In this document: positions 10,639-23,795 of the stretch, piece by piece
Position numbering within the stretch: position 1 is the first letter of the stretch
Layout of the letters: the number at the start of each line of letters is the position of its first letter
Assembly: GCF_048771995.1 (NCBI RefSeq)
Contig: NC_133024.1
Span: 44,368,001 to 44,432,000, forward strand
Source: Taeniopygia guttata
Taxonomy: Eukaryota > Chordata > Aves > Passeriformes > Estrildidae
DNA length: 64,000 bases
Reading direction: 5' to 3'
Notes under the pieces: generated by a model
What the model was told of the DNA's origin: nothing
The model's input: only the letters and a program-made list of their open reading frames with translations
Databases searched by the model: none
Position numbers and translations under genes: made by a program

Positions 10639-11299
10639 TATCTTTCAAGGCCCTGGGTCTCAGAAAGCATACTAGACTGCTAATAAGAAAATGCTTGCAA
10701 GTTTTAATTTTTTTTTTTTTACGAAGCAGTTTTTCACTGCCATGGATGCTAAAGTGAAAATAAAATTATAATTGTGTTTGTTTAAAAAGCATAACAAGAA
10801 CATTTTTTTCTGAAGAGAAAAAATATTACAAAATTACTGCCCCTAAGACAAAGTTCTTTCAGAATTCTGGAAGTCTGTAAAGGATTTGATCTTTTTCCAT
10901 TAAATTCAGTGATAATTTTCATTGTATTTCCTTTTGCTGTTTTTTTTTTTTTTTTAATTTTGACTTCAATGACAGCAGCACCCTGCACAAAATCTTCAGA
11001 TGTTTTTTTTAATATTTTAGTCCTGAAAATGTTAGTTCCTCATTTCCTTTACCAAAAGACAAGTGTTACAGACAGCTAGGGAACACTTTCATTCTCACCA
11101 GAGGTTTTTTGCAAATGCATTGTCTGACAAGCACAGCATGAGATGAAGGGGAACACAGCACAGAAGGGATAGTTCTAGGAACCCAGCATTTACAGGAGCT
11201 GAGAATAAAAAGAGGCTATGATAAGTTGCCTACTGAGTGGGAATTTATGCAGGAACTGGAGATAAGCTCATGGCCAGCTTCCTATTTAACTAACATCTG
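10639..11299. other. AT-rich DNA with poly(T) runs
   Basis: There is a T run near 10710 and another of about 15 near 10940. The sequence from about 11040 becomes less AT-rich and may already belong to the CR1-like region that follows, but I cannot prove it. Confidence 0.4.
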
Positions 11300-12179
11300 G
11301 CTACATTTGTGACCCAAAGCCCTGTAACTAAGACTGGCATACAGGTATACCTACCATTTCCAATGGTCTACAGGGCCAAATGGCACATTCTCTTCAGTGA
11401 TGCAAAAGTTGATGGGGCAGTAGTGGTAACTGTAGAGTAAAGCCTGCTGTGAGCACCCCATTACATTAAAGGCCTTAATCTAGGAGGAGATCTTAGGGAA
11501 GGACGCAGATGTCCAATCACAGACTGTCGGTACTGCCTTCTGTTCCAGAAGCCAGCAGGGTTTGGGGTGTTGACTGCCTCCCCTTCAAGACCAGCACTCT
11601 GGTTTAGATAAGCACCTGCTGGTGGAGCTGAATAATGAAGTAGGAGTACTGCATAGCAACAGTGCTCAGCTGAAGGATAAATCAGTAGGACATTCGTGGA
11701 GATTCTACAGAGGCAAGAGCCAAAATGTCACCTTGACCTCCTTGCTGCTCATCTGCACAGACTCTGATGATCACTGCCAGGAGAGACCTTGAATGAATAG
11801 TCACTATATGGGTCTTTAATCTACATTATAGGGGATGAGCATGGAGATGCTGTTCTTGGCACTGCCATTAAATGGGAGAGGCCAAATCAGGAGAGGGGAT
11901 GCATTTACACACTTACTCCTGGCTTGACAGCAGGTGTCCTTTACAGACTTCTGTGACTGTGCAAAGCTCTTTGAGGAGATGCTGCCAAGGAGAGTGGCAT
12001 AGACTATCTTTCCCAACTGGCTTGCCAGCCTTGTGAGGAGTTATTTGAGCCAGGGTCTTTAGGCACTGGAGATGAATGCCTGCAGATAAGTGAGAGAGGG
12101 GGAGATTGTAGAAAGCACACCAGAGATAGAAATAATGGGAAAAACCTCAATGTCTTTTTGGAACAAATGGTATGTCTAG
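11300..12179 (+). mobile_element. Possible CR1 5'/ORF1-region sequence
   Basis: This stretch lies directly upstream of a CR1 endonuclease-region fragment in the same orientation. It is GC-richer than the surroundings and contains a frame-like segment around 11600-11700 that reads as a leucine-rich, coiled-coil-like peptide (LLVELNNEVGVLHSNSAQL). That would suit the CR1 ORF1 region, but the match to CR1 itself is not something I can show by eye. It could instead be unrelated sequence. Confidence 0.35.
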
Positions 12180-12565
12180 AAGCCTATATGAGTTGTGGAA
12201 ACATGGAAAACAAAGAGAAGGAACTGAAAACCTATTAATAATTGCACAGTTATGACCTCATCGCAGAGGATCACAGGGACATGGTGGAATGGTTTTCATG
12301 AATGTCCACAGGCCCTCCAGGACAACTGGGAAGAGGAAGCAAGGGGGGAGGATTGTGTTCTATGCAAAGGAACAGCTCGCATATATGGCACAGGATCAGA
12401 GAAGATGGAGGAGATCACAGTGAGCACCTGCTACAAACCACTTGATTTAGACAATGAAGTGGGTGCGACCTTCAGCAAACAGCTCAATGTAGTCTTCCAG
12501 TTGCATGTCTTACATGTCTGCTTCAGCAGACATCAAAAAATATACTTGTCAGAGACTTGAATTCT
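12180..12565 (+). mobile_element. CR1 LINE fragment covering the endonuclease region of ORF2
   Basis: CR1 ORF2 encodes an apurinic-type endonuclease followed by a reverse transcriptase. Here 'gttatgacctcatcgcagag' and 'gatcacagggacatggtgga' begin the endonuclease stretch. A remaining open frame (12252-12560, 102 codons) includes EEARGEDCVLC and, near residue 57, EEITVSTCYKPLDLDNEV, which corresponds to the conserved CYRP-type segment of CR1 endonucleases. The following MGDFN-type motif is no longer readable, and the frame stops soon after. The fragment is truncated at its 3' side, before the reverse transcriptase. It is a dead copy. Confidence 0.68.
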
Positions 12566-15500
12566 GAAAGATATTCATGTGAAGCTTGAGAAAAAAAAAC
12601 AAATCAAAGCAAACCAAAGCAACAGCCAGACAGCACCTTCCTTACCTTCCAACCAACCAAGTTCTTATGCCAGAGTTTGGTATTCAATTCTGGTATAAAA
12701 GCAGCTGTTTAATATGATGTTAGGATACTAGCTGTTTAATAGGATATGAACCGTTCATGTTCTGGAGAATAGAAAAAATTGTTTAAGGAGAATATATGCT
12801 CAAATTTACATCCATGATTATTATTTTGTCCACAAGAAATTCATTTGCATTCTAAAATAATGAATTAAATCAACAACAGTTTCATCACAGATTATGTATT
12901 AGGTAAAATTCTATCCTTGATTTCTAAATCCTTAAAAAAAAAATGTCACCACCAATATATATTCGTTACCTGGTTAAGAGAATTCCAGAATCTTAAGTGG
13001 AAACCGATTTCTACTTTTGCCATCTAAAAATTGGATATATAGCCAATTAATTACCTTTAAAAGGTTTCTGTCAGTCAATAAATGAATTCTGAGTAACATT
13101 GTTTAGATGATTAATGTTACTTGAGATTGATCCCCCACAAATGAGTGAGCATAAAGACATTCTCCGCAAACACATTTTTTGCTGTAGAAAATTGTTTGCT
13201 ACTCAATGTTTCATTATGAAATTTTTTTCCTCTCTGTCTCTACCCTCCTTTTTTATAATATGTAACATGTAAAAGTATTTCTCTCCCTCAAAAGAAGAAA
13301 GGTTACTTCTAGAAAGTTATTTTATTGAAGTCTATTTCAAGGCATGAGTCCAGTCTTTGTATGTTTACTCAATTTCCATAGGTTTTGTGGTGGCATTCAC
13401 TTCACCATACTTAGATGTTGACATTAGGCAGCTAGTAAAAGGTTGAGATTATTGCATGATTTCCATTGCTCACCAGAATTTCAGAGGAGCTTTAGGCATC
13501 TAAAGTAAAGTAACATTAACCCCACTTCTACTGTTCTGTAAGTGAGCAATCTGCCTGAAAGCATAGTCCTAAACCAGCATTATGTTCCTGTTGAACTTGT
13601 ATCTATTTCCAACAGACTCTTATAGTATTCATATGTCTAAATTAATAATTGCTATATACTATAAGCAGCCTATACTAAAATGCATATTAATATTTAATGT
13701 GTCCCTATTTATAAAGCATATTAAATTAATGTGTTAGACTCATACATGATTTCTCAATGGGAATCTAACAGAAAATAGGATATAAACCAGCAGTATCTCT
13801 ATACTGACGGAATCTGACAGACTATTCAATCAATCAGGATAATTTAGTCATTTTTGCTGCCTTTCCTGTCAGAATTGTCACACCAATTCAAGTCTAGTAG
13901 CCTTCTAATTGAAGTGTAATATATAATTTACATTAAGTGGCAGCAAGTACAATACACAAATTTCTAACTTTGATACCCTTTTACAGTCAATTTTTAGGTA
14001 AACATTAGTTCATATTTTATATAGATATAGTATATATTTATATATACACACATGTATATTATATGTATAAATATAATCAGAAAATCAAATGGAAAAAAAA
14101 TGCTGATGTCTATCCCCTTATGGCTTTTGTGTACAATCAGTTGGTCTCTAGTATGTGCATCTGGATCCAGGAATGCTAAAGTATTTATATGTAAGTGGAT
14201 ATAGATGCAGTTTAATTCATCTATCTGACAGGAATTAATTCTTTTTTTAGTTATAAATCTTTTATTACTGAACCTAAAGAAAACCTCTGACTTTAGCTAA
14301 TAGACAACTTCATCTTAAAGAGAGAAATGTTTACATGAGTTACTTCATTCTAATTTTCAGATAGAACTGAATTAATTAATTTGGATGTTAATTAGCTTAC
14401 CAAATGAGCTAATTAGAAAACTACCATTCAGATAGCTGTGCCTGATTATAGTTAGTCTGGAGGTCCATTATTTCCAGGAATCTTTTTAGCATGATACCAA
14501 AAGGTTATGCAAAATATCTATTCAAGGTATTCTCTGAAGACAAATGATAACACTTTTCTGCTTAACTGTGCAAAGCTTACCATTGTTCCGAGGACTGCTC
14601 AAGCATATTAATATCCAAGCCTCAGTAAACTGCAATCTCTTCTGTATGGCAAATTGTGTTTCGGCAGTCATTTTCAGAGTATGTGCCAAACCAAAAAATT
14701 AATATCTACAGATTTTATGTCCATGAAAATGTGAAAGCATGGCACACAAGCATAGTAACTAGTAGTTTCACACCATTTATTTTGTTCACTCCATTATGTA
14801 CTGTGGCAACATAGAGAGCTGAAGGAGTTTGAGCTGGTCTGCAGCATTTACAGTGTGCAATCAGAAGGATACATGAGATCATTATGTGTAGACTGCTGTC
14901 ATAAAGACACTGGTACATGCCTACCATGATATTTTTTGTAGTTAGATTAGAGGAAGACTAAATACATAACACATTTAATATTTAGCCAGTGACTAGTGCT
15001 TTAAAAAACATATATTTAAATATTTTAACCTATTCCAGATTAAAACCAGGGAATTAAAACATTCTGAAGTTCCTATTTGTTTCCAAAGAAAAAAAAGAGG
15101 GAAAAAATACCTCTTTCATTTTTTCCACAGAACATGAAGGGATAGTTGCCAATATTGGTATTTATCCTTCCAGACATGTAAGATTGATTGACAGCTTGCA
15201 GATCCATGTGTCTGGCTATTTTAAAATTCATATAAAGTTTTTTGCAGACTGTTGTAGCAGATTTCTGTAGCCCATCTCTTCTGTGACTACAATACAAAAA
15301 GGTGTGCTTCAAGATTCATCTAAGCTACATCAGTAAAACTGGGATGAAAAACTTTTTAGGCGCTTATGAACAATTTATTTGGTGCTGAAATTTACATATC
15401 TATTTAACTACCTGAGACCATGTGTTGTCCTTACATTGAATTTAGGAATATTCAGCATTTCACTAATTGGTATTCTGTATCTGTCAGTATAAAGTATCTA

Positions 15501-16861
15501 TCATGCTGACTGGGAAGCTGATTCCAGTTATATATGGGGGGAAAAGTATGATATGGCATATCCTAAATCCCCTTCCTTTATGGAAATTAGGAATCTTACA
15601 TTGATAGATATCATGTTATTCATCTTGACTAACAAATAATCCATGCTACCTGTTTAAACAGTTTTAAAACTTTCCTTTCTAGGCAAGTATATTAAATAAT
15701 GGGCTGTTAGATTATTCTCATCTCACCTATGTTCTCCACTTCTTTATTTATAACCTAATTAAACTTTCATTCATTTTTTGAAAATGGAAATATTTTTCTG
15801 ACTATTTATGGACTACTTGTCTGTATCATGCTGAAGTATTCATAGGAAATATTCTGTAACTGACATGGGTAACCAGATTTATGTTGCTTGGAAGCTTCGT
15901 AACTGTAATACTCATAAAAATTTTGTATAAAAGCAAGAAGCACTCTCCAGTCATTTTTTAAAGAAAGTGGCTATTGAAGTGGTTATTTATGTACAAGTTA
16001 TGCCCAGTAGGTTGAAAGTTCTGAGCTTATTGGTGGATGAAGGCCCAATTTCTGGACATAGGCTCTATTTAGTCAATATAGAAGTAGCAAATTCTTCTTC
16101 CTGTTTCAAGATTAAACACTTTATGAGAATGTATGAATTGAGAAAATTTTATACCTCAGACATTTCACAGTGAAAACCTGAGTCTTCCATGGAGCTCAGT
16201 CCCACACATCACCAGCTGTAAATCTTTCAGGATCACAGACTTGATCTCAGATATTCAAATTAGATAATCTTTTGTACCTGCTAAGATCTTAATGTAGGAA
16301 TCTAGGCTTACTGGTATCTCACTGAATTTTACTTTTCCTCTTCTCCAACACCCTGATGATATTATTCTGTGCAAATGCTCCTGGTCCAGGACAATCAGGA
16401 CTTTTTGGGGGGTTGCTTTATGTTTGTGATTTTTTTGTTTGGTTTTTTTTGTTGGGATTTTTTATTAAATTCTTATACTACTTATCCTGGCTTTAGATAT
16501 TTTAACTATATCCAGAAATGTGGTAGAAATATATCAGCACTGATAAGAACCTGAAGTCTTATTAAAACTAATTGAACTTTTAATATCCCTGCTGTTATAA
16601 TCCTGTGCTGCTTAGCAGTCTGGAAGGATGAAAGACATGGTAACATGGTCAGCTTTAAATTGTTATGAGGTTTATACCAATCTAAGAGTGATAATAGTTA
16701 AACCTTAGCAAACACACTTATTTGATAAGATAATTACCTCAGCTTGTATTATACTGAATATTTAATAAATTTGTATTTTCACAAAAGATCTCAGTATGTG
16801 TAGGACGTTGCAATTTCTGCTTCCAGTTCTCTGGTGATTTAACCTTGTCTGGATTCCCTGA
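12566..16861. other. Long AT-rich stretch without genes
   Basis: About 4.3 kb of AT-rich sequence. Visible items are an A/C-rich patch at about 12590-12660 ending in CCAA repeats, a TA-rich low-complexity patch at 14011-14077, and a G/T-rich patch at about 16399-16462. Short frames (60-79 codons) are scattered in it. None has recognisable motifs. Confidence 0.55.
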
Positions 16862-17858
16862 AGATGAGAGAAAATATAAAGAAAGGTTCATGTATTAAGA
16901 TAAAGACAGGAAGAAATCACTCACCAATTACTGACACAGGCAAAACAGATTCAGCTTGGGGAAATTAGCTAAATTTATTAACAACCAGATCAGAGTGGGC
17001 TAAGGAAAAATAAACACAAATCTTAAAACACCTTCCCTCTCTCTTTCTCCTTTCATCCTAGGCTTAATTTTGCTCTCTAATTCTTTATCTCCTCCCCGCC
17101 AGTAACACCAAGGGGTGGGGAATGGACACTGTGATCAGTTCATCACGCATTGTCACTAATGCTCCTTCCTCCTCAGGGAGAGAACTCCTCACACTCTTCC
17201 CTGATCCAGTGGGAAATCCCTTTCTCAGGAGACTATTCTCCACTATCTTATCCAATGTGAGTCCTTTCCACAAGCTACAATTCTTCCTTAACTGCTCCAG
17301 CAGTCCTCCATGTGGTCACAAACCCTGCTAGCATACCTGACTACGCATGGATTCACATCTTTCTACAGGACCCCAGGTCCTGCCAGGAGCCTGATCCAGT
17401 GTGAGATTCCCACAGGATTGCAGCTTCCTTCTGATGCATCTGCAGGTCCTCCACAGGCTGCACCACACACCTCCACGGGCTGTAGGGACTCAGCTGCTTC
17501 ACCACAGTCTGCACCATGGGCTGCACAAAAATTTCTGCTCCAGTGCCTGGAGCACCTTATCCCCATCTTTCACCAGTGACCTTGGTATCTGAAAGGTGGT
17601 TTCTCTCACATATTCTCATTTCTCTGCCACAGCTGCAGTTGTGGTACTGCAGTAACTTTTCCCCTTAAAACTGTTATCCTAGAGGTTCTACTGTTGTCAT
17701 TCATGTGTTTTACCTTGGTCAGGGATTGGTCCTCTTTGGATCCAGCTCACATTGGATCGACTGGACACAGGATGGCCTCTGGCTGTTTCTGAGAGAAGCC
17801 ACCTCTCCTGTCTCCCTGCTACCAAAACCTAGCCATGTACACCCAAAAGAACCTCACA
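16862..17858 (-). mobile_element. ERVL-type LTR, minus strand
   Basis: Read on the minus strand, this is the same LTR family as at 8850-9974. From high to low coordinates it shows 'ggctaggttttggtagcagg', a 'tcccaaacagccagaggc'-like section, a TATA-like zone, the repeated 'tgcagcccatgg' modules (here around 17400-17530) and the 'gactcctcacactcttccc' complement. It then has the U5-like part, whose + strand reads 'gaaatcactcaccaattac' and 'gataaagacagg'. The final part of U5 seems missing or too diverged, so the low-coordinate edge (about 16862) is approximate. Frames of 60-89 codons on both strands are shadows of the repeat modules. Confidence 0.8.
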
Positions 17859-18582
17859 CTATCTCCTTAGCTTTTTAAGCAGTTTCAAATCCTTAAATTT
17901 CTTATTCGCAAGACACTAGGTAATGATATCTCAAAATTACCAATAGTTACTTGGACCTTTAAATCCTGTGCTATTTTTATAAAACACTATCTCTGGTCAG
18001 AGCATCTTGACATGAAATGGTAGTATGAATCATCCTGTTTTCCCTGTGTAACCTTAAAATCAAATTATTGCAGAAAAAATTTTCAAATGTGGTGCATAAC
18101 AATTAAAACTGCATCTTCCAAGCTCACTTTTCCACTGGCCTTTTTTTTTATAGTGTAGATATTCTCAGTAAGTCTAGCCAAGTCTCAGTTGTTAGGAGAC
18201 TGTCAGTCTCACATTTTTAAATGTGTGAACTTCACATTAAAAGCAGCTTGAGACAATTTCCCTGCTCTTCCAGAAAACTTTACTATTACCTATTTTTGGT
18301 TACTACAACAATTTTGTTTGGAATCTACCTCTACTTTGGAATGCAAATTTATTCTTGGCATCTTGTACCTTCCCAATCTCATGCCAGCATATCTGTTCGC
18401 TTACATTGATCTTCTTTCTTCTCTGGTGCTATTTCTGCAATTATATTTCTAGATATCAGCCATGTTTTCCCTCCACCTCTTTTTTCCAATTTTAATAATA
18501 GAAATATTTTTGGGATTTGGACTATACTTTACAGTGAATGATGGTGTAAAAATTACCAAAGTTTAACTGAATTTCTCTAGAA
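17859..18582. other. AT-rich DNA without recognised features
   Basis: I see no gene or clear repeat between the ERVL-type LTR and the CR1 pair. Confidence 0.5.
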
Positions 18583-18887
18583 CCGTAAGATCACAGAATC
18601 GCAAGAATGGTTGAGGTTGGAAGTGACAACTGAAGGTCACCTCCTCCCTTCCCCCTGCTTAGAGTCATCTAGAGTAGCTTTACCAGGATGATCTCAAGGT
18701 GGATTTTTAAGATCTCTGAAGAAGGAGACTTCACAAACACTCTTTGTGCCTGTTTTGACTGAGACCTGTGCCAGGACTCAGCCATCCTCACAGAAAAAAT
18801 GGGTTTTCTGATATTCAGACAGAACCTAGTGTGTTTCTGGTTGTGGCCATTGCTTTTGGTCTTCTCACTGGGCACTGCTGAAGAGAT
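18583..18887 (-). mobile_element. CR1 LINE 3' end, minus strand
   Basis: The + strand shows the reverse-complemented CR1 tail in order: 'gatcacagaatcgcaagaat', 'ggttgaggttggaagtgac', a CCCCCTGCT block, 'ggatgatctcaaggtggatt', 'tctctgaagaaggagacttc', 'gatattcagacagaacc' and 'tcactgggcactgctgaaga'. The truncated 5' end stops at the start of another CR1 fragment in the opposite orientation. Confidence 0.85.
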
Positions 18888-19096
18888 ACTGCCACAAGTT
18901 CTTCACAGAAAAGGTCATTGGGCATTGGAATGAACTCCCCAGGGAGGTGATGGAGTAAACATCCCTGAAGGTGTTTAAGAAAAGACTAGATGTGGCACTC
19001 ATTGTCATGGTCTGACATGTTGGTGTTAAGTCATAGGTTGGACTTGATGATCTCATGAGGTCTTTTCCAGCCTAGTTGATTCTGACATTCTGTGAA
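18888..19096 (+). mobile_element. CR1 LINE 3' end of another subfamily, plus strand
   Basis: This is the 3' end of a different CR1 subfamily, reading outwards on the + strand: 'cattgggcattggaatgaac', 'ccccagggaggtgatggag', 'ctgaaggtgtttaagaaaag', 'tggatgatctcatgagg'-like sequence and the terminal 'gattctgacattctgtg' repeat. It begins where the minus-strand CR1 at 18583-18887 ends, so the two fragments are arranged with 5' ends together and 3' tails outward. Confidence 0.85.
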
Positions 19097-22000
19097 AGGC
19101 ATATCTTTGCATGATAATACAAGCGTCCTCATAAAAATAATCTCCCATCCATAAGCACAGTGCCAGTCCGAGAAAGCAAATCTCTTTTAAAAGTTAAGAC
19201 AATGTCTTCAAGAAGTCTCCTTTGTATAAGTCAGACATTTCTTTGCCACTGTCTTCTATTTGGTGTAGACATTCTTTTAGTCTTATGTCTTATCTTAGGG
19301 TCTTTCTTCTCCCTGTCATCTTAATAGATCTCTCTAATGTATTCCTGATATAGTAATAGTAAATATCTCTTTGAAATGTCTCCTGAAATAGCATGCTGTA
19401 TTACATCCTCTATCTATATTACCTCTTATTATTGTTTCAGTATCTTCGTTGTTTACCCAGTAAAGAAAATACAATCATAGCTTTCTCATGAAATATTGAA
19501 ACCCTGATGAGTTCTTCTTAGCAGTCTCACTGACAGATTACAGAATTCTGTTATATCAGAATTTTGTAACTCCATATAATTTACTGCATGTAATTTGCGT
19601 GTGTGTATCAATTCTCCTTTGTATCATAGTCCATTTTTAAGGTTTTAGAAAAAATTTGGATGCAAATCATATACTGCTGTCCAAAGTTAAGGGCATCAAA
19701 ACTCTATATGAAGGAACTGAGACTGTGGCTTTAAGACTTTTAAAATTATGTTTATTCGTTTACATACCCTCCTAAAGCCTTTTTTTACCATATTTTTTGA
19801 GGGGGTGAACAATGTTTATTCCATTTCAGATTAGCTTACTGGCTTTAGCTATTTTTATTTTATCTTATTTTATTTATTCTTACTTTAAATACAAGATGAA
19901 GTATGAACTTTACAACTCATATTTCTGTAGAAATATGCAGAGAAAAATACAGATGTGCTTTGACATTAGCAATGAGAATGTCCCCTTAATTTTGTTTACT
20001 TTATTTGTTTGTTTGGTTGGTTTGTTCTCATTTGGACTTTAAGAATTATAAGGACTTTTAAGTGAATTTAAGCAAGATACAAGCTTAGTTTCTCTATATC
20101 CCTTAAATGTTTTCTGTATCATATTTGGAAGAAAAATATTGTGGAAATGTTATGTGGGAGACTTTTCTAAAAGTATTTATAACCTTAGGCCTGGTATAAT
20201 ACTTCAGACTTTAAGCAATAGAAATTTACTGATATTTGACCTCTGTACAATGAAGTCCCAGTTTCCCTCTAATTTGGATGTATGTTGTTGTTTCTTGACT
20301 TGCACGTGGGTGAGTTTTTTTTTCATGCTTTACAAATTCCTCCAGTGTACTGAACTGTGAACAAAAACAATAGTACGATAAAGAAAAAGCTAGTGCAAAA
20401 AAGTAGAGAAATATTCAGTGGAGAGAGTATCATGACAGTTGAACAGTAAAGGGTTAAGTAAATGTAGAATATCAGTATTAGTGTTATTCAGAGGTTTATT
20501 TCCCATTCTCATCTTCAGTTTTTCATTACTTAATTATTTCTCTAGCCCAGAAAACCAGTAAATATAACATTGCCATTACTAATTGCCAGCCACAGGCTTA
20601 TTATCAGGTTTGAAAGGCCTCAGATTTTAAATTTATCAGGTTGTCTGAGCTTTTCTGAACCTGTCTGTAGTTTTGCTTTTACCTGATTTAGCCAAAATAA
20701 CTTCTTTTCCTAACAATCAGATCTTTAAAATTAATTTGTAGAAACATAATTTTTATATACCTATTAGTAGCTGAAAGTTATTCTCTGTGAAAACAGAGTA
20801 TTTATAACTTCCTCATATATTGATTTATCACAGAGAAATAAATACTTGGAATGAAAACAAGGGCCTTGAAAGTGATCATAGCGTGCATGGGATGATGAGA
20901 AGGGAGGCACAGCTTGTTACTGGTGATTGCAAGGCTATGAATAACTCACCAATCATCAGTGAAAGAAATAGGAATTGGAAAGGAACAGTTATAGGGATAA
21001 CAAGAGAAAAGAATAACAAGCATTCGACATATGGTACACTAAATTTGGATGCAACATGAAGATGCAGATCAGCATCCCTGAAAGAAATATCAAGGTGCAA
21101 AAGTGTGTTGGACAAATAGTCCAATTTGAATCTTAGAAAGAGAAGAAGAAACTTTATCATACAACTCTCACTTCTTCTTGTAAAAGACACTTACAGCTTG
21201 CTGGAATTTCACTTTTCCTGTGTGATGATGATAAGTACTGTACACTCTTGGTAGCCAGAAAATGTACGGTACCTACCATAAGTGTGAGCATACCATCAGA
21301 GGAAAAGCAACAGTAACAATGAAGTGTGTAGCATTTTTAAATTGAATTATATTGTTGCTGTTGTTGTTATTATTGTTGTTTTTATTATTATTGAGATGCC
21401 TTGTACAATGGTATACTTTATCTTCTTTTATTTTTTTTTCTCATTTTGTTTCAAATATACTTGAATAATACTTTTTGAACTAAACTGCAAATATTTTCAT
21501 TACAATAAGAATAAATTCCATTCTTATCTTCTCAATGTTTTTTTTCTTGCCTGTGACAAGTATTTTAGTGTGACATTTCCTATACACCTGCACAAAGTGC
21601 CGCTTGAGACGTCATGCAGTGTACAGCCTTGCTTCCAGCTGCTTCTTTGGAGGAGTAAAAGGCCATCATGTGCACCAAATTTATCAACTCTGCTTGATTG
21701 CTTCTGATCTCTTGGGGTAAAATAGCAATAAATGCCTCTGTACAGACAATTGAATTAAATCTTCTCTCTTTGTACTGTATCTTTGGAAAATACATTTTGG
21801 GGGGGTTTGTTTGCATGTTTGGTTGTTTGTTTGTTTGGGGTTTTTCAGATACTAAATTCAAAAAATATATAAAATCTACATAATTTATTGTGGAATTTGA
21901 ACTCTTTTTAACTTGCAAATTTTTAAGAGGGTCAGAGTTGTCCCTTCATCATTAGGGCTCAACTGATTCCAAAAGGATTACCATTGGGTATCTAGTCTAC

Positions 22001-23599
22001 ACTCGCCTCTAGAAGACAGGAGGCGAAGCCAAATATGCTGGTGACTCACCTAAAGTCCAGTTACTTCCAGAGAGCAATTTAGCCACTCCTGAAACAGGGT
22101 GCAATAACCCTCTGGAGTTGTGTTCCTCCCACAGAGTCACTTTGCTTCTGTATCTTTTGCAGTGTGCAATTAATATGCAAGAATGGTATGCATAACTTAA
22201 AAAATTATTATTAGCTTATGCACAGAAGACAACTAGGTTTCTAGGACTAATATGGAAATCATGCTTACAATTTAAGTAAAGGATCTTTGATGGACAGGTA
22301 GGCATCACCCCTGAGGTGAAGGGTTAGTCTCTGCTGCTCCCTGGAATGGATCATATAAGCTTGTTTATTTGTTTTTCTGTTTTTAATTTGCAGGTATTTT
22401 GCAGGTCTTATAATAAATGCCTAATATAAGTTTGAAAAAATTAGCTGAGATTAATTTAACTGCTTCTTCAGGGTGTCCTTTGGAAATTAGATTGGAAGCT
22501 GTGTGCTGAAGATGACAGACTGTTAAAGAAAGATCCCTCTGAAAAATTAACAGAAGACATTAACAGAGGAACATTAATATTACTGGTCCCAGACTACATA
22601 CAGTGGATGTAAAAAGGGCTTAGTGGATCATTGTTCTCACAAGGTACAGGCCTGATGAACATTAATTTTGGTTTTAGTAGTTTCAAATCTGCCTTTCTAC
22701 CTCTCTAGCTGTGATTCTAAACATCACGTCCAAAATAATTTTGATATAAAAGCTTGAGGACTCATCTTTCTGGTTATGTAGTAGCTCACTGCAAAAGGTG
22801 AAATTCTGGAGGCATTTCAGGGCTATGAAGCAAGAAGCTGTTTCACAAAGGCTAGGACGCAGAGAAGGAATTGTGTGTTTAGGTCCCTTCCTCACTGGAT
22901 ATTTCTGTTTTATGCCAAAATTGTTTAAACAGAGAGACAGCTCTGGGAGACACTAATAACCCTTCTACATCTGGTATAAGGGGACTGCAAGTAATTAGCT
23001 GCTCCAGAAACTCACACATCTCTTTGGGAAGCCTCGTACTAATTTTCAGGCTGAATGTGTTCCTACAGATACTTGCCTGTCTGCTGAAAAAGATTGTCTT
23101 ATTTCCTGACTTTACATCCTGATATGGGAAGAAAGCATGTCTGCCTGAACTTCATTCATCTATGCTAAACAAGTTGAGCTGTCACAGGACGCTCTTACAT
23201 GGGGAGCTGACCTTCCCCAGGTGAATCACATAGCCCTTGGCTTGTCCTGCTGTAAATTCATTGTTTGTTCACTAAAGTGAACAGCATGGGTTTTTTGGTT
23301 TTGTTTTCATGTCTTTTAACTCTTACCCTAACTCTAACTCTTTTTATTTTCAGTATATAAATCCAGGAACCCTGAGTGTGTATTTAAGTAGTACTTACTT
23401 CAGAACCTCAGGCAAATCAAATAAATTCATACTGTCATAAAATAAAAAGGTTCTGATGCAATTTATATAGAATCAGTCATATCATTGCACCTCCACAGTT
23501 CTCTTGCTCCTTTCTATTCTGATTTTCTGAATTCTTAGATAAAAAATAAGTTTTCTTTTTTATTCACAGAATTGCTGGAAGGCATATGTAATTTAACAT
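19097..23599. other. AT-rich stretch without genes
   Basis: About 4.5 kb without recognisable genes. It holds a (TTG/TTA)n-type low-complexity patch at 21352-21393 and a G/T-rich patch at about 21797-21846 with a run of seven G. Frames up to 112 codons (minus strand, 21580-21918) show no recognisable domain. A region around 20820-21060 is purine-rich and slightly less AT-rich but unidentified. Confidence 0.5.
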
Positions 23600-23795
23600 C
23601 TCACTAAAGCAGGTTTACCTAGTACAGGTTGCACTGGTACAGGTGGCTTTTGGATATCTCCAGAAAAGGAAGATCCACCACTTCTCTGGGTATCCTGGTC
23701 CAGTGTTCTGTCCTCCTCAAAGTAAAGAAGTTTTTCCTCATATTCAGATGAAGCTTCCTGTGTTTCAATTGTGCTCATTGTCCCTTTTCCTATCA
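23600..23795 (-). mobile_element. CR1 LINE internal 3'-region fragment
   Basis: On the + strand the reverse-complemented CR1 order is plain: 'ggatatctccagaaaaggaa', 'ccaccacttctctgggtatc', 'ggtccagtgttctgtcctc', 'aaagtaaagaagtttttcct', 'catattcagatgaagcttcc', 'tgtgtttcaattgtgc' and 'cattgtcccttttcctatc'. The terminal tail itself is missing, so the piece is truncated at both ends. Confidence 0.82.

Noticed and set aside
23328..23342. Telomere-like CCCTAACTCTAAC.
   Set aside because: Only about two degenerate units, so it is not an interstitial telomere array.
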